Assembly: GCF_003025005.1 (NCBI RefSeq)
Contig: NZ_PVSS01000006.1
Location: 1-64,000, forward strand
Reading direction: 5' to 3'
DNA: 64,000 nt
Source: Brumimicrobium mesophilum
Lineage (GTDB): Bacteria > Bacteroidota > Bacteroidia > Flavobacteriales_D > Crocinitomicaceae
Shown here: positions 1-8,720 of the stretch, in pieces
Layout of the letters: every line of letters starts with the position of its first letter
Numbering within the stretch: the stretch's first letter is position 1
Program-made: the position numbers and the translations under genes
The notes under the pieces: model-generated
Databases searched by the model: none
What the model saw: only the letters and a program-made list of their open reading frames with translations
What the model was told of the DNA's origin: nothing

Positions 1-220
1 GTCTTTAAATTCCAAAACAACTTTTTTTCTTCTCCTTTTTTTTCTCAATCACCGCAGGTGAAAAAAACTCTGCGACCTTCGCGATACCTTTGCGACCTCC
101 GCGGTTAAAAACCTCAATTACAACGCATTTGGAATTTAATATCTCACTAATTCGTAATTCTCCTAACAAACGCATTTGGAATTAAAATACCCCCCGAATT
201 TTTCATTATTAATTTTTCAT
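1..220. repeat. intergenic repeat-rich segment, no gene
   Basis: No credible coding frame is seen. The stretch holds the 10-mer ACCGCAGGTG (51-60), which recurs twice near 9.5 kb, followed by a G+C-richer tract of repeated GCGACC/TTTGCG units ending in GCGGTTAAAA. Two near-direct copies of ACGCATTTGGAATT lie at about 123-136 and 171-184, and an inverted match, AAATTCCAAA, occurs near position 6. It resembles the degenerate GCAAAG-type intergenic repeats common in Bacteroidota. That resemblance is from memory, not from a search. Confidence 0.5.
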
Positions 221-1759
221 TTATTTCGCCCAATCCTCTCTATCCAAACTCCTAAACTGTATCGCCTCTGAAATATGCGCCGTTGTAATCACTTCCGTTT
301 CCTCCAGATCAGCAACAGTTCTTGCAACCTTCAAAATTCTATCATACGCCCTTGCTGAGAGCCCCAATTTATCCATCGCTTGTTTCAGAATCGCATTACA
401 TGCGTCGTCTATATTGCAATATTTTCTTAGTTCTTTGCTCGACATTTGGGCATTACAATGCGTTTCCTCAGATTCTTCAAATCTTTTTTCTTGAATTAAT
501 CGTGCCTTGATTACTCTTTCACGAATATCTTTGCTCCCTTCATCAGGTTGATGAAAAGCCAATTCATCGAAACTTACGGGTGTAACTTCCACATGTAAAT
601 CAATTCGGTCGAGTAGAGGACCACTTATTTTATTCAAGTAGTTTTGTACAATCCCTGGTGCGCAAACACAGTCTTTGTCCGGATGATTGTAGTAACCACA
701 TGGACAAGGATTCATTGCAGCGATTAACATAAATCCCGCAGGGTATTCTACCGTGAATTTAGCTCTTGAAATTGTTACATATCTGTCTTCAATGGGTTGT
801 CGCATGACTTCCAAAACAGACCTCTTATATTCAGGTAATTCATCTAAAAATAAAACACCGTTATGAGCCAAGGAAATTTCTCCTGGTTGAGGGTAACTTC
901 CACCACCTACCAAAGCCACATCTGAAATCGTATGATGAGGTTTTCTAAACGGTCTTTCTGTGATTAATCCTGCTCCAGCTTTTACTTTTCCAGCTACAGA
1001 ATGAATTTTTGTGGTTTCCAAAGATTCATTGATGCTCATCGGCGGTAGGATTGTGGGTAAACGTTTAGCCAACATTGATTTTCCAGCACCTGGAGGACCA
1101 ATTAAAACAACGTTGTGACCACCAGATGCCGCTATTTCAAATGCTCTTTTGATATTCTGTTGTCCTTTTACATCGCGGAAATCGACTGTAAATTCATCTA
1201 GTTTATTGTAGAACTCTTGACGGATGTCAATTCTGGTTGGTTCTAATCCTGTTCCATCGTTTAAGAATGTAATAACTTCGTTAATGGTGGAAGCTCCATA
1301 CACATCTAACCCGTCAACAATGGCGGCTTCTCTTACATTTTCTAGTGGTAGGATAATACCTTTGAAACCTTCTTCCTTCGCTTTGAGGGCAATGGGTAAA
1401 ACTCCTTTCATGGGTTGTAAACTTCCGTCGAGTGATAGTTCTCCCAGTAAAATATAATCGCTTAATGATGCTGTATCGACTTGTTCGCTGGCAGCCATTA
1501 TTCCTATACCAATGGGGAGGTCAAATGTGGAACCTTCTTTGCGAATGTCAGCGGGCGCCATATTCACAGTAATTTCCTTCATTGGGTATTTATATCCGTT
1601 ATTCGAAAGCGCAGCTTTTATCCTTTGCTGACTTTCTTTTACCGCGCTATCAGGCAGGCCAACTAAAATAAAACTGATTCCTTTATCGATATTTACTTCG
1701 ATAGTGATTGTGGTGGCTTCTATGCCAAATACGGCACTGCCAAATGATTTGACTAACAT
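221..1759 (-). CDS. comM: YifB/ComM family Mg-chelatase-like AAA+ ATPase
   Basis: Full-length 512-residue protein of the YifB/ComM family. The N-terminal 170 residues form the ChlI-like domain, starting with MLVKSFGSAVFGIEA. The AAA+ core has Walker A GPPGAGKS near residue 220 and Walker B LFLDELPE near residue 300. A cysteine cluster (NPCPCGYYNHPDKDCVC) follows, then the C-terminal Mg-chelatase domain. ComM is known from other bacteria as a hexameric helicase that helps branch migration during natural transformation; a role here is inferred. It stands alone, with a start 183 bp from the next, divergently transcribed gene. It is intact, with no unusual residues. Confidence 0.93.
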   Translation of the reverse strand: MLVKSFGSAVFGIEATTITIEVNIDKGISFILVGLPDSAVKESQQRIKAALSNNGYKYPMKEITVNMAPADIRKEGSTFDLPIGIGIMAASEQVDTASLSDYILLGELSLDGSLQPMKGVLPIALKAKEEGFKGIILPLENVREAAIVDGLDVYGASTINEVITFLNDGTGLEPTRIDIRQEFYNKLDEFTVDFRDVKGQQNIKRAFEIAASGGHNVVLIGPPGAGKSMLAKRLPTILPPMSINESLETTKIHSVAGKVKAGAGLITERPFRKPHHTISDVALVGGGSYPQPGEISLAHNGVLFLDELPEYKRSVLEVMRQPIEDRYVTISRAKFTVEYPAGFMLIAAMNPCPCGYYNHPDKDCVCAPGIVQNYLNKISGPLLDRIDLHVEVTPVSFDELAFHQPDEGSKDIRERVIKARLIQEKRFEESEETHCNAQMSSKELRKYCNIDDACNAILKQAMDKLGLSARAYDRILKVARTVADLEETEVITTAHISEAIQFRSLDREDWAK

Positions 1760-1942
1760 AATGATTTAGGTTTTTAAATTATTCTAAATTAAGATAGTGA
1801 AATAATTTACATCAAAAAAATAAATCAAAATTAAATAAGGTGATTTTGTTTGGATTATTGAGCACGGTAAATTGATTTGGAAGATTTGCAAATCACTCCT
1901 TTTATTATTATTTTTAAGGAAATCATTTAAAAATTTTAAATA

Positions 1943-2203
1943 ATGGGTTATTATAAAACAATTGACGGTAATAAGTATGATGGTGAATTATTGGAATTGG
2001 CTGATAAATTAACAGCAGGCGCTAATGATGGAAGAATTTCAAAAGATGATGCTTCACAACTTTTGAAAAGCGTAAAAGACGGCGATTCTTACACAGATAT
2101 CGAAAAATCAACTGTGGCTTACATAAGAGAAAATTTCAAATGGACAGATGCAGCTGACGAATGGTTCAGAACTGAAATTAGAAAATGGGCTTCTACAAAA
2201 TAG
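1943..2203 (+). CDS. small conserved hypothetical protein (86 aa)
   Basis: An 86-residue soluble, charged protein starting MGYYKTIDGNKYDGELLELA, with no signal peptide or membrane segment. It appears mostly helical. A central GANDGRISKDDASQLLK stretch resembles a loop-and-helix calcium-binding-like or TerB-like pattern, but no specific domain can be claimed. The WTDAADEWFRTEIRKWA tail is rich in Trp. I recognise it as a short protein widespread in Bacteroidota with no assigned function. It is monocistronic, and the start follows an A-rich leader. Confidence 0.75.
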   Translation: MGYYKTIDGNKYDGELLELADKLTAGANDGRISKDDASQLLKSVKDGDSYTDIEKSTVAYIRENFKWTDAADEWFRTEIRKWASTK

Positions 2204-2407
2204 AAGTTTTTCCCAAAAGAATTTATGAGGACGTTTTGCAAAATTAAAATCTGTAATCCGTCCTTTTTTTTGAACTAATATTTCGGTCTACTAAATGCTT
2301 TTAGATAGTGGTTACACTAGGTTATTAATCGTTAATCCTTATTAGTGAAACTTTGTACCAATAACAATTAGAAATTAACCACTAAACATTAATAATTAAA
2401 TATTTAA

Positions 2408-2992
2408 CTAAAGGTTTCTTTCCACATAATCAATCAAACTATGAATAACTTTGATGTGAATCTCCTGCGCTCGATCTGCATAATTCGCGTGAGGTGCTCG
2501 AATTTCAACATCACATAGTTCAGCCATTTTTCCTCCATCTTTTCCCGTTAATCCTATAACTTTCATTCCTTTGGATTTAGCAACTTCGATGGCGTTAATT
2601 ACATTTTTAGAATTTCCGCTAGTCGAAATAGCTAACAAAACATCACCATTTCTTCCAACGCCCTCTACATATCTTGAGAAAATGTATTCGTAACCATAAT
2701 CATTGGCAACGCACGATATATGTGATGGGTCAGAAATAGAAACAGCACCTATTGCTGGTCGGTCATTGCGATATCTCCCCGTTAATTCCTCTGCGAAGTG
2801 CATGGCATCACACATAGAACCTCCATTTCCACAACTGATGGCTTTTCCTCCATTTTTGAAACTTTCAACCAAAATTTCACCAGCTTCGGCAATGGCCATA
2901 AAATTTTCTTCAGTATTGAATTTCTTCAATGTTTCTAGTGCTTCATTAAATTGGTCTACTATTTGTTTCATGCTTTTCGCTTTAAATTTCAA
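2408..2992 (-). CDS. gmhA: D-sedoheptulose 7-phosphate isomerase
   Basis: A SIS-domain phosphosugar isomerase of 194 residues, the usual GmhA length. Diagnostic stretches are the phosphate-binding [19 protein letters not shown] (about residues 55-75), the STSGNSKNV loop and the C-terminal [12 protein letters not shown] helix carrying the catalytic His region. It converts sedoheptulose 7-phosphate to D-glycero-D-manno-heptose 7-phosphate, the first step to ADP-heptose for surface glycans. The next enzyme of the pathway, the heptose-7-phosphate kinase, is encoded at 58.5 kb. A second Met at residue 8 is an alternative start. Confidence 0.92.
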   Translation of the reverse strand: MKFKAKSMKQIVDQFNEALETLKKFNTEENFMAIAEAGEILVESFKNGGKAISCGNGGSMCDAMHFAEELTGRYRNDRPAIGAVSISDPSHISCVANDYGYEYIFSRYVEGVGRNGDVLLAISTSGNSKNVINAIEVAKSKGMKVIGLTGKDGGKMAELCDVEIRAPHANYADRAQEIHIKVIHSLIDYVERNL

Positions 2993-3040
2993 AATTATAA
3001 AAAATTAAAGATAATCATCATCGGAGTTGAAGCAATTTAT

Positions 3041-3048
3041 TATATTTG
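3041..3048 (+). promoter_or_regulatory. -7 promoter element TATATTTG
   Basis: TATATTTG fits the Bacteroidota -7 consensus TAnnTTTG and lies 33 nt before the start of the secreted protein at 3082. No well-placed TTG -33 element is obvious. Confidence 0.5.
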
Positions 3049-3081
3049 AAAACCTGAAAAAACTATGTTAAACTATATACC

Positions 3082-3531
3082 ATGAGAAAAACTTTACTAA
3101 TTGCGATTTCGACATTTTTTCTTTTGAACGCTGGAAATTCCATAGCACAAGAGGAGGAAGAGAAGGAGTTGAATTGCTTTGAAAAATATGAGGAGGCATT
3201 CAAAGAAAGAGGTTCATATACAATTTCTGATAATATTTACAGAAATGTTATGATTTCATTTTTTGAAGGCGAAGAGGTTTTTTGCGTTCGTGGAAAAGTG
3301 CGTGTGGAAAATGGATATGTAAGCGCTATTTTTTATTACTATGATGACAATACTGAAGAACTTTATGACAAAAATTTCCAAAGTTTATCTAGTGAGCCAC
3401 CATCAATTGTGAATGGAATATCAGAAATGATTGTAAACGCAGATCGAGAAAGATTGAGGGTTGTTTTCATCGACAAACTTAAGCCAAAAAGAAAGAAACT
3501 TCAAAAAATGTCTATCCCAGACGATTTATAA
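3082..3531 (+). CDS. secreted acidic hypothetical protein
   Basis: A 149-residue protein with a clear signal peptide (MRKTLLIAISTFFLLNAGNSIAQ) followed by an acidic EEEEKE start to the mature chain. The rest has alternating hydrophobic residues suggesting a small beta-rich periplasmic domain, and the tail is very basic (KLKPKRKKLQK). It has two cysteines, at about residues 32 and 73. No family is recognised. It is transcribed alone, with a -7 element at 3041 and a terminator at 3564. Confidence 0.75.
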   Translation: MRKTLLIAISTFFLLNAGNSIAQEEEEKELNCFEKYEEAFKERGSYTISDNIYRNVMISFFEGEEVFCVRGKVRVENGYVSAIFYYYDDNTEELYDKNFQSLSSEPPSIVNGISEMIVNADRERLRVVFIDKLKPKRKKLQKMSIPDDL

Positions 3532-3563
3532 GTATCATTAGTTTTAGCGAATAAAAGCATTGT

Positions 3564-3591
3564 AAGACTGTCAGAAATGGCGGTCTTTTTT
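3564..3591 (+). terminator. rho-independent terminator
   Basis: A 9-bp stem (AAGACTGTC / GGCGGTCTT, two G-T pairs) with loop AGAAAT is followed by a run of T. It lies 33 bp after the secreted-protein gene. Confidence 0.75.
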
Positions 3592-3664
3592 ATTGAGTAA
3601 AAAGCTTGACTTTAAATGACGAATGTTTTAAGCAATTGATTGCATGCGATTAGCAAGTCGATCT

Positions 3665-4288
3665 TTAGTGCAATTGCACATATACCACCTTCTTTGTTTC
3701 GAAAAATTCTTCTGCAAAAAACTCGGGAATATTGAAAGTTTCATGAAATGTTTGAACTGTACTCATTTCTTCTGTTAAATCTCCACCTTTTAAATATAAA
3801 ATCCCATTCGGAAGCCCATTCTTATGGACTTTATTGATTTTATTTCTTACCCATGGAATAAAAACAGGCATTTTTGTAACAGCTCTACTCACAATAAAAT
3901 CGAACTTGAAATTGATTTCTTCAGCTCTTTTGTGATTGAATTGCACGTTTTTTAAGTCCAAGGCCTCCACAACTGCTTCTACAACTTTTATCTTTTTACC
4001 AATAGAGTCAACCAAGTGAAATCTTGATTTTGGAAACATAATCGCCAAAGGAATTCCGGGAAATCCACCTCCAGTTCCAACGTCCATAATTGTTGTTCCA
4101 GGCTTAAATCGAATCACCTTAGCAATCGCCAATGAATGCAGTACATGTCGCTCATAGAATTGATCCATGTCTTTTCTACTGATCACATTGATCTGTTGAT
4201 TCCACTCCTCGTATAGTGGTTTCAAACGCTCAAATTTTGAAATTTGATCCTGAGTTAAATTGGGGAAGTATTTTTTAATCAATTCCAT
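3665..4288 (-). CDS. rsmG: 16S rRNA (guanine(527)-N(7))-methyltransferase
   Basis: A 207-residue GidB/RsmG protein. The SAM-binding motif DVGTGGGFPGIPLAI is near residue 70, and a second one, HLVDSIGKKIKVVE, follows. The family motif SRAVTKMP is near residue 133. It methylates G527 of 16S rRNA in the 530 loop; loss in other bacteria gives low-level streptomycin resistance. A perfect -7 element (TATTTTTG, minus strand) ends only 4 nt before the ATG, so the transcript is probably leaderless. Confidence 0.95.
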   Translation of the reverse strand: MELIKKYFPNLTQDQISKFERLKPLYEEWNQQINVISRKDMDQFYERHVLHSLAIAKVIRFKPGTTIMDVGTGGGFPGIPLAIMFPKSRFHLVDSIGKKIKVVEAVVEALDLKNVQFNHKRAEEINFKFDFIVSRAVTKMPVFIPWVRNKINKVHKNGLPNGILYLKGGDLTEEMSTVQTFHETFNIPEFFAEEFFETKKVVYVQLH

Positions 4289-4292
4289 ACCG

Positions 4293-4300
4293 CAAAAATA
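4293..4300 (-). promoter_or_regulatory. -7 promoter element TATTTTTG of rsmG
   Basis: It matches TAnnTTTG on the minus strand. Only CGGT separates it from the rsmG start codon, implying a start of transcription at or beside the ATG. Confidence 0.55.
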
Positions 4301-4569
4301 GCATAATCCACCACTTGTAGTAAAAGATTTATCAAGAAAATGTATTGCTTATGTAGCGATTACAGATAACAAGCCAAGTTCTATTCAAAAAGCTGCTTGT
4401 TTGAGAATAGGTTGAGTTTTCGAGCCAAGTAAGTGGGTGTGTTTAGTTTTTAAAGCAATGCTGATCGGTTCCAAGGTGTAAACGCTTGCCAATGCATTGT
4501 CTTGAGTTTATAGATGTAACTGCTTAAAAAATTAGATGCAACGTGGGCAATGTACAATATAATCAGAAA

Positions 4570-5175
4570 CTAGATTGTGTCGCGAGTCTTTTTCATAACA
4601 TTAGCCAAAAACTCCCTCGCCCTAAATAACTGCGCTTTAACCGTTCCCAAAGGTAAATCCAACTCCTCAGCTATTTCGTCATAGGTAAGTTCTTCAAAAT
4701 ACCTTTTGACAATTAATTCTTTGTAACGTGGTTTTAATTTATCTACAACTTCTCGCATCGTTTTTACCTTCTGATTCTTAATGAAGGTTTCTTCTGGATC
4801 TAATAAGCCTCCATCCACTTGTAAGCCTACTGGTTCACCATTTTCATTGGTGTAGGCGTGGTCCATTGAGGTCATTGAAACCCTTTTCTTACGAATAAAA
4901 TCAATGCAATTGTTTGAAGCAATTTTAAACAGCCAAGTACTGAAAGCGTAGCTTGGTGAATATTGATGGATGCGGTTAAATGCTTTTCCAAAAGCTTCGA
5001 TGGTTAAATCATCAGCGTCATCTGTGTTTTTTATCATTTTCAAAAGCATAAAATATACAGGTTCACGATAGCGACTCATCAATTCAGCAAATGCTGCTTG
5101 ATCTCCTTCTCTCGCACGATCCACGATAATTAAATCTCTTTTTCCTTTTTCAGATAAATTACTTCCTACTTCCAT
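4570..5175 (-). CDS. ECF-type RNA polymerase sigma factor
   Basis: A sigma-70 family ECF factor of about 201 residues. Region 2 covers the stretch from FAELMSRYREPVYF to DADDLTIEAFGKAFNRI and WLFKIASNNCIDFIRKKR. Region 4 is LTYDEIAEELDLPLGTVKAQLFRAREFL. I start it at the internal Met of MEVGSNLSEKG (5175), not at 5259. The longer frame runs back through the previous gene and adds Cys/His-rich residues foreign to the family. This start overlaps the upstream glycosyltransferase stop by 10 bp, indicating translational coupling. No anti-sigma gene is adjacent, so the signal it responds to is unknown. Confidence 0.88.
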   Translation of the reverse strand: MEVGSNLSEKGKRDLIIVDRAREGDQAAFAELMSRYREPVYFMLLKMIKNTDDADDLTIEAFGKAFNRIHQYSPSYAFSTWLFKIASNNCIDFIRKKRVSMTSMDHAYTNENGEPVGLQVDGGLLDPEETFIKNQKVKTMREVVDKLKPRYKELIVKRYFEELTYDEIAEELDLPLGTVKAQLFRAREFLANVMKKTRDTI

Positions 5176-6302
5176 TTTGACCCTGTTATTTTTGCAGAGG
5201 TGAAATATATGATGGGTGTAAAAATTGCATACAAAATGTCCCAAAATATTATCCCCCAAACAAACGAGGTTTGCTTAAGTTTATTAAAAGCCTTTCCAAA
5301 AACAATCCATTTAGAAATGATAACTAATGCTATAACACCGAGTGTAATCCATGTTATTCCTCCAATAATTAACAAAGTAACTAAAGAAATGATCATCATA
5401 AGCAGTGATAAAGGATATATTCCTAACAATAGCTTCTTGAAAAGTGGATAGCGCCCTGAAGTAGAGTAGTGTCTGGATTTTTGAACCAACCAATCCGACC
5501 ATGAATTTTTGGCTTCAGAATAACAAAAAGTTTCTGGCGATAATACGATAGAATAGTTTCTTTTTTGTACTACTTCTTGAACAAATAAATCATCATCTCC
5601 TGAAGAAATAGAGTAGTGTGTTTTAAATCCACTATTGTTCATGAATAGTTTTTTTGTATAAGCTAAATTTCTTCCCACTCCCATATATGGAACACCAGCT
5701 TTGGCAAATGATAAATAATTCAAAGCGATCATCGAAGTGTCTAACCGAATTATTTTATTTAAAAATCCAGGAACTGTGTAATGTGGTCCATAACCTAAAA
5801 TAATTTCTTTTTTGTCCACGAATTCATTCGCCATTGAACGTAGCCATTGGTTTGAAGTTGGTTTGCAATCTGCGTCAGTCATTAATAAATGCTCATATTT
5901 AGCACCTTTTATCCCTAAAGTTAAGGTCAGTTTTTTTCCTTGAGCTAAGTGATTGCTTCGTTCTAAATTAATGATTCTTAGGTGAGTATATTTTGCTTGA
6001 AAAGCCACTAAAATATCTGCGGTGTTATCAGTCGATTGGTGGTTGACTACAATCACTTCAAATTTAGGATATTCTTGTTCCAGAATGAATGGAAGCAGTT
6101 CAAAAAGGTTATCTTCTTCGTTCCTTGCCGAAATTATGATACTTACTGGCGGTAAATTTTCATTTTGAGAATTTTTTTCGCGATGAAATGCAATTCTACT
6201 GTAGAAGAAAAAGATCCAAAAAAGCTGCGTTAACGCCATGCTCCATAACAAAATAGAGACAAAGGTTTCATAGGGATCAGAAAAATTAGGAATGAAATCC
6301 AT
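5166..6302 (-). CDS. membrane-bound family 2 glycosyltransferase
   Basis: A 378-residue GT2 enzyme. One N-terminal membrane segment (residues 12-33) is followed by a GT-A domain beginning VSIIISARNEEDNL, with the nucleotide/metal site LMTDADCKP near residue 143 and a downstream SSGDDDLFVQE acid cluster. Two or three C-terminal membrane helices lie at about 290-370. The NEED and TDAD motifs are those of processive or lipid-linked sugar transferases. The substrate is not evident. It is cotranscribed with the sigma factor gene, which overlaps its 3' end, and diverges from tgt. Confidence 0.85.
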   Translation of the reverse strand: MDFIPNFSDPYETFVSILLWSMALTQLFWIFFFYSRIAFHREKNSQNENLPPVSIIISARNEEDNLFELLPFILEQEYPKFEVIVVNHQSTDNTADILVAFQAKYTHLRIINLERSNHLAQGKKLTLTLGIKGAKYEHLLMTDADCKPTSNQWLRSMANEFVDKKEIILGYGPHYTVPGFLNKIIRLDTSMIALNYLSFAKAGVPYMGVGRNLAYTKKLFMNNSGFKTHYSISSGDDDLFVQEVVQKRNYSIVLSPETFCYSEAKNSWSDWLVQKSRHYSTSGRYPLFKKLLLGIYPLSLLMMIISLVTLLIIGGITWITLGVIALVIISKWIVFGKAFNKLKQTSFVWGIIFWDILYAIFTPIIYFTSAKITGSKWK

Positions 6303-6346
6303 TTGTATAGTTTTCTACAAATATGGCACACTTGTTTAAATACAGT

Positions 6347-6354
6347 TATCTTTG
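6347..6354 (+). promoter_or_regulatory. -7 promoter element TATCTTTG of tgt
   Basis: A TAnnTTTG match lies 23 nt before the chosen tgt start codon, inside the 75-bp divergent gap with the glycosyltransferase. The element argues for the downstream ATG at 6378, because the upstream in-frame ATG at 6303 lies before the promoter. Confidence 0.55.
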
Positions 6355-6377
6355 TGTTTTTATTTTTCAACATATTT

Positions 6378-7508
6378 ATGCACTTCGAATTATTACATCA
6401 AGATAAAAGCTCTCAAGCACGAGCAGGAAAGCTAGTTACAGACCACGGTGAGATTGAAACTCCAATCTTTATGCCAGTAGGAACTGTGGGTTCTGTTAAA
6501 GGAATTCACCAACATGAAATCGAAAATGAAATTAATGCCCAAATTATTTTGGGAAATACTTATCATTTGTTTTTGCGTCCAGGAACTGAAGTTTTGGAAG
6601 CGGCTGGAGGTTTACATAAATTCATGAATTATAATCGTCCAATTCTTACAGATAGTGGAGGTTATCAAGTGTATTCTATGTCGGGTTCTCGTAAAATTAC
6701 AGAAGAAGGTGTAAGATTTCAATCGCATGTGGATGGTTCTTATCACTTTTTTACGCCTGAAAGAGCAATAGATATTCAGCGTTCAATTGGAGCGGATATT
6801 ATCATGGCCTTCGACGAATGTACTCCTTATCCTTGCGATTATCAGTATGCGAAACGTTCCATGAAAATGACTCACCGTTGGTTGGATAGGTGTTTTGCAC
6901 AAATGAATAACACAGAGCCAAAGTATGGTTATGAACAAGCGTTATTTCCAATTGTGCAAGGAAGTGTTTATACAGATTTAAGACAAGAATCAGCTAAATA
7001 TATCGCAGATACAGATTCTTTGGGGAATGCAATTGGTGGACTTTCAGTAGGTGAGCCAGCAGAAGAATTGTATGCTATGACTGAAGTGGTTACGGCAATT
7101 CTTCCAAAAGAAAAACCACGTTATTTAATGGGAGTAGGAACGCCAATCAATTTGTTGGAATGTATCGCCCTAGGAATTGATATGTTCGACTGCGTGATGC
7201 CAACAAGAAATGCTCGTCATGGAATGTTGTTTACGAGCGAAGGAATCATTAACATTAAAAATAAAAAATGGGAGAAAGATTTTTCACCTATTGATCCTAA
7301 CGGAACTTCATCAGTGGATACTTTTTATACCAAAGCTTATTTAAGGCATTTAATAAAAACGAAGGAGAGTTTAGGTCTACAAATTGCGTCAATTCATAAT
7401 TTAGCTTTTTATTTAGCGTTAATGAAAGAAGCGAGAGTAAGAATCATCGATGGAACTTTCACCGAGTGGAAAAATATGATGGTTGTGAAAATGGCAAATA
7501 GATTGTAG
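6378..7508 (+). CDS. tgt: queuine/preQ1 tRNA-ribosyltransferase
   Basis: A 376-residue TGT starting MHFELLHQDKSSQARAGKL. It exchanges guanine at position 34 of GUN-anticodon tRNAs for preQ1. The substrate pocket TDSGGYQVYSMSG, the AFDECTPY segment, GGLSVGEP and the DMFDCVMPTRNARHG region are all present. The C-terminal stretch that normally carries the Cys zinc ligands instead reads DPNGTSSVDTFYTKAYLRHL, with no cysteine. I believe Bacteroidota homologues share this. The frame is open upstream to 6303, but that part is hydrophobic, foreign to the family and lies before the promoter. Confidence 0.93.
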   Translation: MHFELLHQDKSSQARAGKLVTDHGEIETPIFMPVGTVGSVKGIHQHEIENEINAQIILGNTYHLFLRPGTEVLEAAGGLHKFMNYNRPILTDSGGYQVYSMSGSRKITEEGVRFQSHVDGSYHFFTPERAIDIQRSIGADIIMAFDECTPYPCDYQYAKRSMKMTHRWLDRCFAQMNNTEPKYGYEQALFPIVQGSVYTDLRQESAKYIADTDSLGNAIGGLSVGEPAEELYAMTEVVTAILPKEKPRYLMGVGTPINLLECIALGIDMFDCVMPTRNARHGMLFTSEGIINIKNKKWEKDFSPIDPNGTSSVDTFYTKAYLRHLIKTKESLGLQIASIHNLAFYLALMKEARVRIIDGTFTEWKNMMVVKMANRL

Positions 7509-7540
7509 ATAAATATTCTAAATAAGATTGTAAGTGACTT

Positions 7541-8629
7541 ATGCTTAAAATATTAGATCGATATATCATTAAGAAATACTTGATTACCTTCTTCTTTATG
7601 TTGGGAGTAATAATGATTTTGGCCATGGTTTTTGACCTTGCTGATCGATTAGGAGATTTTATTGAGAAAGAAGCTCCAATCAGTGCTATATTTTTTGACT
7701 ATTACCTCAATTTTATTGTCTATTTTGGAAATCTTTTCTCTCCATTGATCGTTTTTGTTGCTGTAATTTGGTTTACCGCAAAAATGGCTCAAAACACAGA
7801 GATTATTCCCATGTTAAATAGTGGAAGACCATTCAGGAGAATTCTTAGACCGTATATGATAGGTGCAACAATTTTAATGTTGATATCCCTAGCTTTGAAT
7901 CATATTGTTTTGCCAGAATCGAACAAGGTTAGGCTACAATTTGAAGATGATTATTATAGAAACGTTAGAACAATTTCTGATTATTTTGCTGAGTTTCCAG
8001 GGAAAAAAGTAGTGTATTTTGACTCTTACCGTTCTGATAAAAGTCGTGCCCTTGGTTTTGTAATGGAAAATAGGAATGAAAAAGATCAACTGGTTTCCAT
8101 AATGAAAGCTAATCAGGTGTTTAATCCAGATAGTACAGATGTTTGGCGATTAAGTGATTATCATATCAGATATATTGGAAGTCCAAATGATTCGCTGGTT
8201 CATCCTGCAAATAGTGGTGTTCAATTAGATACCATTTTACCTTTTAAGTTAAGTGAAATGGCACAACGAAATTCAGTTGTTCAAACCATGGGATATGCTG
8301 AATTGAAAGAATTTATAGCCTTGGAAAAAGATAAAGGTTCTGCGGATATTGCTTTCTACGAAATTGAATTCTATCAAAGAACTTCATTTCCTTTTGCAAC
8401 CTATGTTCTTACTTTAATTGGTATGTCGGTATCCTCTAGAAAATCACGTGGAGGAATTGGTGTGAACATTGCTGTGGGATTACTGCTGGCATTTATCTAC
8501 ATTTTTGCTATGAAAGTTACTTCTGTAGCAGCAGAGAATGTTGGTTTCCCCGCTATTATTGCAGTATGGATTCCAAATCTAATATTCGCTGTTTTAGGGC
8601 TGATTCTCTATAGAATGGCACCGAAATAG
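7541..8629 (+). CDS. LptF/LptG family lipopolysaccharide export permease
   Basis: A YjgP/YjgQ family permease of 362 residues. An N-terminal amphipathic stretch, LDRYIIKKYLITFFFML, leads into TM1. Two further helices precede residue 130, then comes a periplasmic beta-jellyroll domain (about 130-270), and three C-terminal helices. In the LPS bridge this class pairs with LptB and LptC to extract lipid A-core from the inner membrane. The fold alone does not separate LptF from LptG. It lies 32 bp after tgt and is probably cotranscribed with it, an arrangement common in Bacteroidota. Confidence 0.88.
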   Translation: MLKILDRYIIKKYLITFFFMLGVIMILAMVFDLADRLGDFIEKEAPISAIFFDYYLNFIVYFGNLFSPLIVFVAVIWFTAKMAQNTEIIPMLNSGRPFRRILRPYMIGATILMLISLALNHIVLPESNKVRLQFEDDYYRNVRTISDYFAEFPGKKVVYFDSYRSDKSRALGFVMENRNEKDQLVSIMKANQVFNPDSTDVWRLSDYHIRYIGSPNDSLVHPANSGVQLDTILPFKLSEMAQRNSVVQTMGYAELKEFIALEKDKGSADIAFYEIEFYQRTSFPFATYVLTLIGMSVSSRKSRGGIGVNIAVGLLLAFIYIFAMKVTSVAAENVGFPAIIAVWIPNLIFAVLGLILYRMAPK

Positions 8630-8633
8630 AGTC

Positions 8634-8707
8634 AATTATGAATTAAAAACAAGACCACGAGTCGCAGACTCGCGGTAGTACCCGGGTCTTGGTTTTAATT
8701 CGTAATT
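8634..8707. repeat. nested inverted repeat (possible bidirectional terminator or small repeat element)
   Basis: Two 23-nt arms (8634-8656 and 8685-8707) match 21 of 23 when inverted. They enclose a second perfect hairpin, CGAGTC-GCA-GACTCG (8658-8672). It sits between the convergent lptF/G-type gene and the NifU-type gene. There is no strong T tract, so terminator function is inferred from position only. Confidence 0.6.
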
Positions 8708-8720
8708 TAAAAATTCGTAA

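Noticed and set aside
5176-5259. Upstream start for the ECF sigma factor
   Set aside because: The extension is wholly inside the preceding gene and unlike any sigma factor N-terminus. The ATG at 5175 overlaps the previous stop as in coupled genes.
6303-6377. Longer N-terminus for tgt
   Set aside because: The extra 25 residues are hydrophobic, lie mostly before the -7 promoter element and do not fit the family start.
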